A DNA stretch of 64,000 nucleotides from Nesterenkonia sp. Act20 (GTDB taxonomy: Bacteria; Actinomycetota; Actinomycetes; Actinomycetales; Micrococcaceae): positions 310,001-374,000 of the forward strand of contig NZ_JADPQH010000001.1 in NCBI RefSeq assembly GCF_019173455.1. Reading direction: 5' to 3'. Numbering within the stretch: position 1 is the stretch's first letter; every line of letters starts with the position of its first letter. This document shows, in pieces, positions 8,694 to 19,105 of this stretch. The notes beneath the pieces were generated by a model. It saw only the letters and a list, made by a program, of their open reading frames with translations, searched no databases and was not told where the DNA came from. A program made the translations under genes and the position numbers.

Positions 8694-10331
8694 TCAGCGG
8701 CTCAGGCCCTCGAGGTAGCTGATCAATGTGCGCACCATCACGCCGGTGCCTGACTTGTGGGTGTATCCGTAGGCGCCCTTCTCATTGAACGCGGGGCCGG
8801 CGATGTCCACATGCGCCCACGGGATCCGGCTGGATTCCGGGTCCAGAGCCTCGGCCGAGGCTCCGGCACGATTGCCCACGAACTCGCGCAGGAAGGCCGC
8901 GGCATTCATCATGCCGCCGAAGCGGTCACCCAGGTTGGTCAGGTCAGCGACCTCGGAGTCGAAGCCGGAGCGCGCCTCCTCGGGGATCGGCATGGGCCAC
9001 AGGCTCTCGCCTGCATCCTCGGCCGCCATCACGAGGGCCTCGCGCAGATCCTCGTTGCCCATGACGCCGGAGGTCCGGACGCCCAGAGCGATCATCTGAG
9101 CGCCGGTGAGCGTCGCGACGTCGATGATCGCGTCGGGCTGTTCCGCCGACGCGGCCACCAGACCGTCGGCGAGAACCAGACGGCCCTCGGCGTCGGTGTT
9201 CAGCACCTCGACGGTCTTGCCGCCGTGGATGGTGATCACATCTTCTGGGCGCTGCGCGGTGTCTGAGGGCATGTTCTCAGCCAGGCAGAGCCAGCCGGTG
9301 ACCTTGACCGGCAGGTTGAGGTCGGCGACGGCGCGCACGACGGCGGCCACCGTGGCCGCGCCTCCCATGTCCAGCTTCATCGTGGTCATTGCGGCTGCAG
9401 GCTTCAGCGAGAGCCCGCCGGAGTCGAAGGTGATGCCCTTGCCGACCAGCGCGATGTGCGCGACCGGCTTCGCGGGGGAGTGCTCCATGCGGACCAGTCG
9501 GGGCTTGCGGGAGGAGCCGCTGCCCACGCCGAGGATTCCGCCGAAGCCGTCGCGGGCCAGTTCCTTCTCGCCCCAGACCTTGGTCTTGACCTTGGCAGCA
9601 CGCGCTGAGCCGCCGGCATGTGCCGGGGCCTTCGTGCGATCGGCGAGCTCAGTGACGATATCCGCGAAGCTCTCTGGGAACAGGTGGCTGGGGGGAGTGT
9701 TGACCAGGTCGCGGGTCGCCCGGACGGCGGATCCGACGACGGCCGCGCGGTCAAGCGCCGCACGGGTCTGCTTGTCCTTGAGCTCGGTCAGGATCTGGAT
9801 GTCGCGCACCGGGGTCGAGGTGCGGGCCTCCTCGGAGCTGCGGAAGTGGTTGAAGGAGTAGGCGCCGATCGCGGCACCTTCGGCGATGGCTCCGACCTGC
9901 TCGACCGTGGAGGCGGGCAGGGCGATGGCCACGGATTCGACGCTGCCCAGCTGGCGCACCGCGGAGCCGGCGGCGCGGCGCAGGGCCTCCAGGGTGATGC
10001 CGCCGGAGGCTTCGCCGGTCAGCGATCCCACGCCGATCAGAACCAGGGTCTCGGAGCTGAAACCGTCCATGCCGGGCAGCCGAAGCAGCTGATCCGGAGC
10101 GCCGGTGGCTCCCAGCGCCTTCAGCGAGTCGGCCACTCCCTTGGCGGCCTCATCGGCCAGCGGGTTGGGAAGCAGGATCGGGCCCTGGGGGCTCTTCGCG
10201 ACGCCGAGCACGAGGGCGTCGGTCGCGGTCTTCTCGACCGAGGTCGATACGGTGGAGAGGCTGGGCTGAAAATCGTTGATCACATCTATCCCATCTGATT
10301 CCGAGGGTGACGGAATCTGCAAAGTCGTCAT
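8694..10331 (-). CDS. pepA: Leucyl aminopeptidase (M17 family)
   Basis: Di-metal aminopeptidase that removes N-terminal residues from peptides in the cytoplasm. The 545 residues include the M17 signature NTDAEGRL, the metal and catalytic lysine segment LVGKGITFDSGGLSLK, and MKLDMGGAA. Length is slightly above E. coli PepA (503) because of an N-terminal extension. A TAGGAT hexamer lies about 18 nt before the ATG and there is no obvious Shine-Dalgarno sequence. Divergent from the PAC2 gene. Confidence 0.96.
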   Translation of the reverse strand: MTTLQIPSPSESDGIDVINDFQPSLSTVSTSVEKTATDALVLGVAKSPQGPILLPNPLADEAAKGVADSLKALGATGAPDQLLRLPGMDGFSSETLVLIGVGSLTGEASGGITLEALRRAAGSAVRQLGSVESVAIALPASTVEQVGAIAEGAAIGAYSFNHFRSSEEARTSTPVRDIQILTELKDKQTRAALDRAAVVGSAVRATRDLVNTPPSHLFPESFADIVTELADRTKAPAHAGGSARAAKVKTKVWGEKELARDGFGGILGVGSGSSRKPRLVRMEHSPAKPVAHIALVGKGITFDSGGLSLKPAAAMTTMKLDMGGAATVAAVVRAVADLNLPVKVTGWLCLAENMPSDTAQRPEDVITIHGGKTVEVLNTDAEGRLVLADGLVAASAEQPDAIIDVATLTGAQMIALGVRTSGVMGNEDLREALVMAAEDAGESLWPMPIPEEARSGFDSEVADLTNLGDRFGGMMNAAAFLREFVGNRAGASAEALDPESSRIPWAHVDIAGPAFNEKGAYGYTHKSGTGVMVRTLISYLEGLSR

Positions 10332-10477
10332 GGTGGTTCTCGACCATCGATCCTAACCACAATCCGCGCGGGAATGCCTGCAGCTGGCATCCTGTTGTAC
10401 CTATGACTCTCTGGGTCGGCGGCTGGACACTCTCCGGTCGTGCCCACCCAGCCCCGACATTGAAGAGGAGCCGTCAG

Positions 10478-11650
10478 GTGAAGGACCCCCTGGATCTGCT
10501 GCATGTCCACCCCGCAGCCGATGCGAACGACGAGCCCGACTCCTCCGTGAACCTCGGCAGCCTGGCGACACCCGAGTCCACGGTCAGTGCCGAGGGGGGT
10601 GCGCTGGTGTTGCGCGAAGACCAGGTGCCCGCTCGGAGCCTGAGCATGCTGGTCTCCTGGTCCGGGCACACCGATGCGGGCAGCCTGAGCGAACAGCTCT
10701 CCGAGTCGCTGCTCAGCTCGCTTCCGCACCACCTGCTCGCCAGCTTCGACGTGGACGAACTCTTCGACTACCGATCACGACGTCCGCAGATCACGTTCAC
10801 CGACAATCAGTTCAGCGACTATAAGAGTCCTGCACTGGAGCTCTACGAGGTGCGCGATGCACTGGGCCACCCATTCCTCTTCCTCACCGGAGACGAACCG
10901 GACTACCAGTGGGAACGCGTCTCCACCGCGGTGCTGCAGCTCGTGGACCGTCTCGACGTGAAGCTGGTCGTGCTGGTGGACGCCCTGGGGCTGCCCACTC
11001 CGCACACCCGTCCCATCGGCGTGACCGCCCACGGCAACCGGCAAGACCTCATCGAGGGGATCTCCACCTGGGGACCGAGTGCCCAGATCGAGGCGGGCCT
11101 GAGCCAGTTCCTGGAGCTGCGCATGACCGAGGCGGAGCGCGACGTCGTCGGCTACACCCTGCACGTGCCGCACTATCTCGCCGGCGGAAAGTTCCCCCAT
11201 GTCGCCGTGGCGGCGATGGAGTACGCAGGCGCAGCGCTGGAGCTCATGCTCCCCACAGAGGAGCTCCGTGAGGCCTCCCGGCTGGTGGAGCACGACATCT
11301 CGCGCCAAGTCCGGCAGAACTCCGAGATCGAGGGCATGGTCGAACGCCTGGAGCGCAACTTCGACGAGTATGCGACGCCGCAGCAGCGGTCTCTTCTGGT
11401 CAAGGACGACGACGCCGTCCCGGACGCCGAAGAGCTCGGCGCGGCCGTGGAGGCCTACCTGCGTCACCATGACCCGGCCGAGGACGCGGCCGCCGCCGCC
11501 GAGGATGAGGCGCCGGACAGTCCTGCGGGCCTCGGCTCCCCCGAGTCATTGGAAGATTCTGGGACACCGGAGGGTTCTGGGACACCGCAGGAACCAGGTG
11601 CGGACCCCGCGGATCCGGAGACGGACGAGGATCCCCAGCAGGACCGCTGA
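10478..11650 (+). CDS. PAC2 family protein (proteasome-assembly-chaperone-like)
   Basis: A 390-residue protein of the PAC2 superfamily; archaeal and bacterial members resemble eukaryotic proteasome assembly chaperones, but the bacterial function is not established. Recognisable parts are LVSWSGHTDAGSLSEQL, FDYRSRRPQITF, LVVLVDALGLPTPHTRP and the conserved VPHYLAGGKFPHVAVAAMEY. The tail from about residue 310 is acidic and Pro/Gly-rich. I chose the GTG at 10478 because GAGGAG sits 7 nt upstream; longer in-frame starts would overlap the divergent pepA gene. It sits with DUF4192 and sigA, an arrangement I recall from related Micrococcaceae. Confidence 0.88.
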   Translation: MKDPLDLLHVHPAADANDEPDSSVNLGSLATPESTVSAEGGALVLREDQVPARSLSMLVSWSGHTDAGSLSEQLSESLLSSLPHHLLASFDVDELFDYRSRRPQITFTDNQFSDYKSPALELYEVRDALGHPFLFLTGDEPDYQWERVSTAVLQLVDRLDVKLVVLVDALGLPTPHTRPIGVTAHGNRQDLIEGISTWGPSAQIEAGLSQFLELRMTEAERDVVGYTLHVPHYLAGGKFPHVAVAAMEYAGAALELMLPTEELREASRLVEHDISRQVRQNSEIEGMVERLERNFDEYATPQQRSLLVKDDDAVPDAEELGAAVEAYLRHHDPAEDAAAAAEDEAPDSPAGLGSPESLEDSGTPEGSGTPQEPGADPADPETDEDPQQDR

Positions 11651-11761
11651 CCCGCGAGCAGGTTTTCCCCAGCGGCGGCCCCGGCTCCGCAGGCGCCCAG
11701 CTCCTCCACAGATCGGGCAGGTTCAAGGTCGCCCCGGTCCCGCTGCCTGCAGTCTTGGTCC

Positions 11762-13003
11762 ATGGACTCAGCGACACCTGCGGCACACCCCTTCGACGGG
11801 CCCCATGCTCCGGCCGCCGCGCCGACCGAGCGAGACAGCACCTCACGGCTGGACATCCAGCGACCCGGGGATTCAGCGCGACTCGTGGAGCACACCTTCG
11901 GCGGTCTCCCGCGCGACTCGCTCATCGTCATCGGGCTGCTGGACGGCTTCACTGGCGGACATATGCGGATCGACCTCAGCCCCGCCCTGGCCGACCCGTT
12001 CGCGTCGGCCCGGATGATCGCTGACTGCCTCGCGGGTCCCGGCGCTGAACCCGCACCCGAGGCGGCGATGGTCATGCTCATCGGCGAGGGGCCCGCGTCG
12101 ATCGAACAGGATGCCGCGTGGAGCAGCTGCCTCGAGGCCCTGGGGCTGATTCTGGAAGCTGAATACTGTGTGCGCATCGTGCAGTGCTGGTTCCTGGCCG
12201 CGGGGCATATCCGCGACCCGGCCTGCACGGAACACAGCTGCTGTGAGCTTCCGGGGCAGCCGGTCGATGAGCTGCTCGGTCCTTCGACTGAGCAGTCTGA
12301 GCCCGCAGTGCGCAGGCCCCGCCCCCTGCGTGACGCCGCAGAGCTCTTTCTGCGTCAGGCCCAGGCTCCGGATCCGACCGTGCTGGATCGCGTCCAGCGA
12401 AATCGTCGCAGCCCAGAACAGGGGTTGGATCCGGCAGCGGCTCAGCGACTGCTCCACCGTTGGGACGTCGTGCTGGAGGCGCTCACCCGAGGCATCGGGA
12501 CCGGGGCTGTTGAACACGCTCCAGAGCTGTTGAAGCAGCTGCAGAGCGCCTCCTCCAGGGACCTGCTCATTCCGCTGGCCACAGTCGGGCTGCCAGCCAC
12601 GCTGATAGGGCTGCAGGCAGAGCACGGCGATGGACGAGCACCGCAGGGCCCGGCCCAGGAGCGGCTGTTGGCCGACTACGCGTCTTCCTTCCTCGGCGAA
12701 ACTGGTCGACGCCCGGACTGGGAGCGTGTCGACGCTCTGGAGCAGGTTCTCGGTGAGCTGGTGCCCTATGCGGCGGGGTCTGAGCGAGAGAACCTCCTCT
12801 GCGTGATGGCATGGATCGAATGGGCCCGCGGCCGGGGCACCGCCGCAGGTTCCTTCATCGACCAATGTCTCGCTGAATTTCCAGACAATCAGTTCAGCCG
12901 GCTGATCGATCAGCTCATGCAGCTGAAGGGCGTCTGTCTCTGGGCCCGAGTGAAGAGGCACAGCTGGTCGTGGGCGCAGAACCAAGCTCAATCGCGCAGC
13001 TGA
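11762..13003 (+). CDS. DUF4192 family protein
   Basis: A 413-residue protein of unknown function, typical of actinobacteria and usually close to sigA. The diagnostic N-terminal segment is RLVEHTFGGLPRDSLIVIGL. The rest is alpha-helical in character, with an ALEQVLGELVPYAAGSERENLLCVMAWIEWARGRG stretch split over residues near 320-355, and no membrane segment or catalytic motif that I recognise. No Shine-Dalgarno site is visible before the ATG. It is 111 bp after the PAC2 gene and may be cotranscribed with it. Confidence 0.82.
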   Translation: MDSATPAAHPFDGPHAPAAAPTERDSTSRLDIQRPGDSARLVEHTFGGLPRDSLIVIGLLDGFTGGHMRIDLSPALADPFASARMIADCLAGPGAEPAPEAAMVMLIGEGPASIEQDAAWSSCLEALGLILEAEYCVRIVQCWFLAAGHIRDPACTEHSCCELPGQPVDELLGPSTEQSEPAVRRPRPLRDAAELFLRQAQAPDPTVLDRVQRNRRSPEQGLDPAAAQRLLHRWDVVLEALTRGIGTGAVEHAPELLKQLQSASSRDLLIPLATVGLPATLIGLQAEHGDGRAPQGPAQERLLADYASSFLGETGRRPDWERVDALEQVLGELVPYAAGSERENLLCVMAWIEWARGRGTAAGSFIDQCLAEFPDNQFSRLIDQLMQLKGVCLWARVKRHSWSWAQNQAQSRS

Positions 13004-13017
13004 GATTTTTTCTCAGA

Positions 13018-13046
13018 TTGGGAATGCGAGCCGAACACGCTATGTT
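13018..13046 (+). promoter_or_regulatory. Candidate sigA promoter
   Basis: TTGGGA (13018-13023), 17-bp spacer and TATGTT (13041-13046), giving a leader of about 160 nt before sigA. A second TTGACA at 13102-13107 lacks a convincing -10 at the right distance. Sequence inference only. Confidence 0.35.
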
Positions 13047-13212
13047 GTCAACTGCTGAGACCCTGCAACCATTGTTGGGATCACGCCGAGTGTGGGGGCT
13101 GTTGACAGCTCCCCAGAGGTTGTGACTTCAATAATGGCCTTGACAGGGTCATAGGTGTGTTGACCATCAAGTCCAGCGCATCTGCTTCATATGTCTAAGT
13201 CGGAAGGTCACC

Positions 13213-14637
<1,425 letters not shown>

Positions 14638-14655
14638 GCAGCACGTCCAGATGAC

Positions 14656-14699
14656 AGAGGGGGGGCGGCCCGGAGAATCTCCGGGCCGCCCCCCCCTCT
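14656..14699 (+). terminator. sigA terminator
   Basis: Very GC-rich hairpin: a G7 run plus CGGCCCGGA on the left pairs with TCCGGGCCG plus a C8 run on the right, 19 bp past the sigA stop. Confidence 0.85.
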
Positions 14700-14711
14700 G
14701 TCTCTGAAGAC

Positions 14712-14746
14712 CCCCGGGCGGCGCTGCGTCACAGCGCCGCCCGGGG
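14712..14746. terminator. Second hairpin, terminator for the DUF7455 gene
   Basis: Perfect 15-bp stem CCCCGGGCGGCGCTG / CAGCGCCGCCCGGGG with a 5-nt loop, 12 bp past the leftward DUF7455 stop. With the sigA hairpin it forms a double barrier between convergent genes. Confidence 0.8.
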
Positions 14747-14757
14747 TGTGTCTCGAC

Positions 14758-14973
14758 CTACTTGGCGGTCACCAGTCGATCCGACTCGTCGATCCACTCG
14801 ACGGTCTTCGGCCGCAGCGAATCCTCGACCTGCCGTGCATGGTGGTTGCAGAAGAGCAGAACGCCGGACGGCAGGGCCGCTCGCACATAGGCCTGTGCCC
14901 CGCAGCGATCGCAACGGTCAAGGGCAGTCAGGGTTGTCGGCTGATTTTCCAGGGTGCCAGTTGTTCCGGTCAT
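14758..14973 (-). CDS. DUF7455 family small zinc-ribbon-like protein
   Basis: A 71-residue conserved actinobacterial protein of unknown function, usually near sigA. It has CDRCGAQAYVRA (CxxC) followed by a hydrophobic strand and LLFCNHHARQ, so one Cys plus His residues could complete a zinc site. GAAGAG lies just before the ATG. It is convergent with sigA and divergent from parE. Confidence 0.8.
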   Translation of the reverse strand: MTGTTGTLENQPTTLTALDRCDRCGAQAYVRAALPSGVLLFCNHHARQVEDSLRPKTVEWIDESDRLVTAK

Positions 14974-15204
14974 GCTCTTCGCCTCCTCAGGGTGAATACT
15001 CCAGAGGTCCGCTGAGCGGGATGTCCCGCTTCAGGATCTCTTGGTGTTCCATAGAACCACGAAGAGCGACGTTTCATTCGCAGGAAGACCCCAGATGCGG
15101 CGAGCTTTCGCTGTGCGCGTAGCGGCTGCGGCGCTCCTGCGCCGCCAGGCCTCGGCACGCCACTACGATATGAGAGATTCACCCCCACCACAGGAGGACA
15201 CTGC

Positions 15205-17286
15205 GTGGCCAAGCGCTCCGAGTATGACGCCCGGCACCTATCGGTGCTGGAAGGCCTAGAGGCCGTCCGCAAGCGTCCCGGCATGTACATCGGCTCCACG
15301 GACTCGCGCGGCCTGATGCACTGCCTCTGGGAGATCATCGACAACTCAGTGGATGAAGCGCTGGCCGGCCACGCCTCCACGATATCGATCACCCTGCACC
15401 CGGACGACTCCGTCGAGGTCAGCGACGACGGCCGCGGCATCCCCGTGGACATCGAACCGCGCACGGGGCTCTCCGGACTGGAAGTGGTCTTCACCAAGCT
15501 CCACGCCGGAGGAAAGTTCGGCGGGGGCTCGTACAACGCCGTCGGAGGCCTGCACGGTGTGGGCGCCTCGGTGGTCAACGCCCTCTCGGCCCGACTGGAC
15601 GCCCAGGTCACCCGCGGCGGGAAGATCCACCAGCTCTCGTTCCGCCGGGGCGAGCCCGGTGTCTTTGCTGGCGCGAAACCAGATCCGGAGGCGGAGTTCA
15701 CGCCTGCCGCGGAGGGTTCCCCGCTGGACGTGGTCGGCAAGGCCAAGCGTGGCGTCACCGGCACCACCATCCGCTACTGGTCGGACCGACAGATCTTCAC
15801 CTCGGACGCCGGTTTCGACGATACCGAGATCGCCAACCGGGCGCGCCAGACCGCCTTCCTGGTGCCGGGACTGCGCATCACCGTCCGCGATGAGCGTGGT
15901 GCCGAGCCGCTGGAGGAGGTCTTCCAGTACGACGGTGGGATCAGCGAGTTTGCTGAACACCTCGCCAGTGATGCCTCGGTGACCGATATCTGGCGGATCC
16001 AGGGTCACGGCAAGTTCCACGAACGGATCCCGGTGCTCGCCGCCGACGGCCGGAGCCACATGGAGGACGTGGAGCGCGACTGCGAGGTGGACATCGCCCT
16101 GCGCTGGGGCATCGGTTACGAGACCACCGTGCGCAGCTTCGTCAACATCATCGCCACGCCCAAGGGCGGCACCCACCTGACCGGTTTCGAACAGGCCCTG
16201 CTGAAGAGCCTGCGCAAGACCGTGGACGCGAACGCGCGTCGGCTCAAGGCCGGCACCGACAAGCTGGAGAAGGACGACGTCCTCGCCGGTCTCACTGCCG
16301 TGGTGACCGTGCGGATCGCCGAGCCTCAGTTCGAGGGCCAGACCAAGGAGATTCTTGGCACGCCGGCCGCCCGCCAGATCGTCTCCCGGGTGGTCAGCAA
16401 GGAGCTGGAATCGCGGCTCGCCTCCACGAAGCGCGGAGACAAGCAGCAGGCCTCTGCCGTGCTGGAGAAGGTCGTCGCCGAGATGAAGTCCCGCATCTCG
16501 GCCAGGATGCACAAGGAGACCCAGCGCCGGAAGAACGCGCTGGAGACCTCCTCGATGCCGGCGAAGCTCGTCGAGTGCCGCTCCAAGGGTGTCGCGGAGA
16601 CCGAGCTGTTCATCGTCGAGGGCGACTCCGCTCTGGGCACCGCGAAGCTGGCGCGATCCTCAGACTTCCAGGCGCTGCTGCCCATCCGCGGCAAGATCCT
16701 CAATGTCCAGAAGGCCTCCGTGGCGGACATGCTCTCGAACACCGAATGCGCGGCGCTGCTGCAGGTCATCGGCGCGGGCTCGGGACGCAGCTTCGATATC
16801 GAGGCTGCACGCTACGGCAAGGTGGTGCTGATGACCGATGCCGATGTCGATGGTGCCCACATCCGCACGCTGCTCCTGACCCTCTTCTTCCGCTACATGC
16901 GACCCATGATCGAGGCCGGGCGGGTCTTCGCCGCAGTCCCGCCGCTGCATCGGGTGGAGGTCATCCATCCCGGCCGCCGCGCGAACGAGGTCAAGTACAC
17001 CTACTCCGAGGCGGAGCTGAACCGTCTGCTGGCGGAGCTGGAAGAGCAGAAGCTGAACTACAAGGAGCCGATCCAGCGCTATAAAGGGCTGGGGGAGATG
17101 GACGCCGATCAGCTCTCCGAGACCACGATGGACCCGGAGCATCGGGCGCTGCGTCGTATCAGGGTCCAGGACGCCGAAGCCGCAGAACGGGTCTTCGACC
17201 TGCTCATGGGTTCCGTGGTCGCACCTCGAAAGGACTTCATCATTGAAGGGTCGCAGGCCTTGGATCGCGAGCGGATCGACGCCTGA
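15205..17286 (+). CDS. parE: DNA topoisomerase IV subunit B (ParE/GyrB family)
   Basis: ATPase subunit of a type IIA topoisomerase. The 693 residues include the GHKL ATP site (EIIDNSVDEALAG near residue 43, DDGRGIPV, GLHGVGASVVNAL), the TOPRIM motifs EGDSALG (about residue 471) and TDADVDGAHI (about 544) and the C-terminal QRYKGLGEMD. In related genomes the copy near sigA is annotated topoisomerase IV B, while gyrB lies by the origin; the A subunit is not in this window, so ParE rather than GyrB is inference. The start is a GTG with AGGAGG upstream; a TACGAT hexamer at 15164-15169 may be the -10. Confidence 0.93.
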   Translation: MAKRSEYDARHLSVLEGLEAVRKRPGMYIGSTDSRGLMHCLWEIIDNSVDEALAGHASTISITLHPDDSVEVSDDGRGIPVDIEPRTGLSGLEVVFTKLHAGGKFGGGSYNAVGGLHGVGASVVNALSARLDAQVTRGGKIHQLSFRRGEPGVFAGAKPDPEAEFTPAAEGSPLDVVGKAKRGVTGTTIRYWSDRQIFTSDAGFDDTEIANRARQTAFLVPGLRITVRDERGAEPLEEVFQYDGGISEFAEHLASDASVTDIWRIQGHGKFHERIPVLAADGRSHMEDVERDCEVDIALRWGIGYETTVRSFVNIIATPKGGTHLTGFEQALLKSLRKTVDANARRLKAGTDKLEKDDVLAGLTAVVTVRIAEPQFEGQTKEILGTPAARQIVSRVVSKELESRLASTKRGDKQQASAVLEKVVAEMKSRISARMHKETQRRKNALETSSMPAKLVECRSKGVAETELFIVEGDSALGTAKLARSSDFQALLPIRGKILNVQKASVADMLSNTECAALLQVIGAGSGRSFDIEAARYGKVVLMTDADVDGAHIRTLLLTLFFRYMRPMIEAGRVFAAVPPLHRVEVIHPGRRANEVKYTYSEAELNRLLAELEEQKLNYKEPIQRYKGLGEMDADQLSETTMDPEHRALRRIRVQDAEAAERVFDLLMGSVVAPRKDFIIEGSQALDRERIDA

Positions 17287-17338
17287 GGCTGCGCCGGCTT
17301 CGGCTCTCTGTCCCAGGAGGACCCTCCGACGCGTATAG

Positions 17339-17355
17339 TTCTACCGCGTGTAGAA
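17339..17355. promoter_or_regulatory. Inverted repeat upstream of ctaB
   Basis: Perfect 6-5-6 inverted repeat TTCTAC-CGCGT-GTAGAA, about 100 bp before the ctaB start codon and 52 bp after the parE stop. Its size and position fit an operator for a dimeric regulator; the regulator is unknown to me. The AT content makes a terminator less likely. Confidence 0.4.
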
Positions 17356-17456
17356 ATAATTCGTGCAATAGGCTGGTTGGCCCTGATGACCACCTCCGCG
17401 ACCGGTACACTGAACGACGACGACGAGTGCACCTTGACCCCAATGTGAGCTGAGAC

Positions 17457-18428
17457 GTGACCCAACAGACTTCTGTCGCCCCGACCGGCGATGCCGCCTC
17501 CGCAGCCGACGGCGCGGTGGTCGAGCAGCCTCGATGGCGACGCAAGGTGGCTGCCTACTGGTCGCTGACCAAACCGCGCGTCATCGAGCTGCTTCTGGTC
17601 ACCACCCTGCCCACGATGTTCTTCGCCGAGCAGGGCGTTCCGAGCTTCTGGCTGGCCCTGGCCACATTGGTGGGCGGTGCGATGGCTGCCGGATCGGCGG
17701 GAGCATTCAACTGCTATATCGACCGCGATATGGACAAGTTGATGAACCGCACCAAGAAGCGCCCACTGGTGACCGGGGAGCTGAGTCCTCGCGAGGCACT
17801 CATCTTCGCTTCAGCGCTGGGCCTGGCTGCGATCGCGGTGCTGTGGTTCGGCACCAACCCGCTGGCCGCAGGTCTCGGCGCCGCCGCGATCTTCTTCTAC
17901 GTGGTCGTCTACACCATGATTCTGAAGCGACGGACCGAGCAGAACATCATCTGGGGCGGCATCGCTGGATGCTTCCCGGTGGTGATCGCCTGGGCCGCTG
18001 TCAGGGAGACGTTGGAATGGCCCGCAGTGGTGCTGTTCGTGGTCATCTTCCTGTGGACGCCCCCGCACTACTGGCCACTGTCGATGAAGTACCGCACGGA
18101 CTACCAGACCGCCCATGTGCCCATGCTGGGCGCCATCGCGACCGCGCAGACAGTCTCGGTGCAGGTGGTGCTCTACGCGTGGGCCACCGTGATGTGCTCG
18201 TTGCTGCTGATCCCCATGGGCTGGGCCGGCATCACCTACTCCGCCTTCGCCCTGGTGGCCGGCGCCTGGTTCATCTTCGAGGCCCACGCCCTGCATCGTC
18301 AGGCAGGAGACGGCAGCCTCACCGACAAGAAGGCCATGAAGGTCTTCCACCTGTCGATCCTCTATCTCACCCTGCTGTTCATCGGACTGTGGGTGGACCC
18401 CTTCATCGGCTCGCCGCTGATGGGTTGA
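17457..18428 (+). CDS. ctaB: Protoheme IX farnesyltransferase (heme O synthase)
   Basis: UbiA-family membrane prenyltransferase that farnesylates heme B to heme O for terminal oxidases. The 323 residues have about nine membrane helices. The prenyl-diphosphate/Mg motif is [20 protein letters not shown]; the second motif region is [23 protein letters not shown]. Start is a GTG with only a weak purine stretch before it. Heme-copper oxidase genes are not in the window. The last 67 bp overlap the convergent CBS-like gene. Confidence 0.95.
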   Translation: MTQQTSVAPTGDAASAADGAVVEQPRWRRKVAAYWSLTKPRVIELLLVTTLPTMFFAEQGVPSFWLALATLVGGAMAAGSAGAFNCYIDRDMDKLMNRTKKRPLVTGELSPREALIFASALGLAAIAVLWFGTNPLAAGLGAAAIFFYVVVYTMILKRRTEQNIIWGGIAGCFPVVIAWAAVRETLEWPAVVLFVVIFLWTPPHYWPLSMKYRTDYQTAHVPMLGAIATAQTVSVQVVLYAWATVMCSLLLIPMGWAGITYSAFALVAGAWFIFEAHALHRQAGDGSLTDKKAMKVFHLSILYLTLLFIGLWVDPFIGSPLMG

Positions 18429-18919
18429 GCCTTCGCCCGCCAGGCGCCGATGGCCTCGGGATGGACGATCCCAGCAGGCTCCTCATGGTCAAGGACCAGC
18501 AACGGCCGCGTGGAGTCCAGCGTAGAGTTCAGCAGAAGCTCCCGGATCGAGGTGCTCCGCTGAATGGGCTGATCGCCGGAGCGAATGACCCCCGCGCAGC
18601 GTCTCCTCGACCAGCCGTCAGGGTCCTGCTCCTGCAGCCGAGAGAGATCCGCGCGGGTGATCAGACCGATCGCACGGTAGGAGAGATTCAGCACGACGGC
18701 GGTCTCGGAGTGTTCCAGCACCCGGGCCGCATCCGCCAGTGAGCGGGTCCCCAAGATGGTGGCGCCCAGCGGGGCCATGATCTCGTCCATCTCGAACATG
18801 TCCACTCTCCTCGATGGGTAGTGGCGTGCCGCCTTCGCAGCGGCTCCGCCCGGTGATCTGAGGTCCTTGCGAAGTGAGGCTGCGACGCCGCGTGGTTCGC
18901 CCTGCAGTGGTCGTGTCAT
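18362..18919 (-). CDS. CBS-domain-like protein
   Basis: A 185-residue protein. Residues from about 48 onward resemble a CBS pair: [24 protein letters not shown], then [15 protein letters not shown], and a second repeat with [39 protein letters not shown] pairs usually bind adenosyl ligands. There is no attached enzyme domain. I start at the ATG at 18919 because AGGAG sits 6 nt upstream; a longer frame to 19012 lacks such a site. The 3' end overlaps convergent ctaB by 67 bp, so the true stop-proximal sequence is shared between two reading frames. Confidence 0.65.
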   Translation of the reverse strand: MTRPLQGEPRGVAASLRKDLRSPGGAAAKAARHYPSRRVDMFEMDEIMAPLGATILGTRSLADAARVLEHSETAVVLNLSYRAIGLITRADLSRLQEQDPDGWSRRRCAGVIRSGDQPIQRSTSIRELLLNSTLDSTRPLLVLDHEEPAGIVHPEAIGAWRAKAQPISGEPMKGSTHSPMNSRVR

Positions 18920-19105
18920 AGCTGCTCCTGAGAGTGATGATCCGAGCCCACTGCTGAACTCCATCGTCAGTCTAGCCAGTGCTTCTCCGCGGGAGAAGTG
19001 GTGAGGCCTCACTCTTCGAGCGCAGTGCGCGGACCTGATCGTCGAGTAAACTTGGACCGGACGAAGCGGTCTCCATGACCGCGGCCCTAGCGGATCGGAG
19101 TCGCG

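Noticed and set aside
13102-13107. TTGACA as a second sigA promoter
   Set aside because: There is no acceptable -10 hexamer 16-19 bp downstream.
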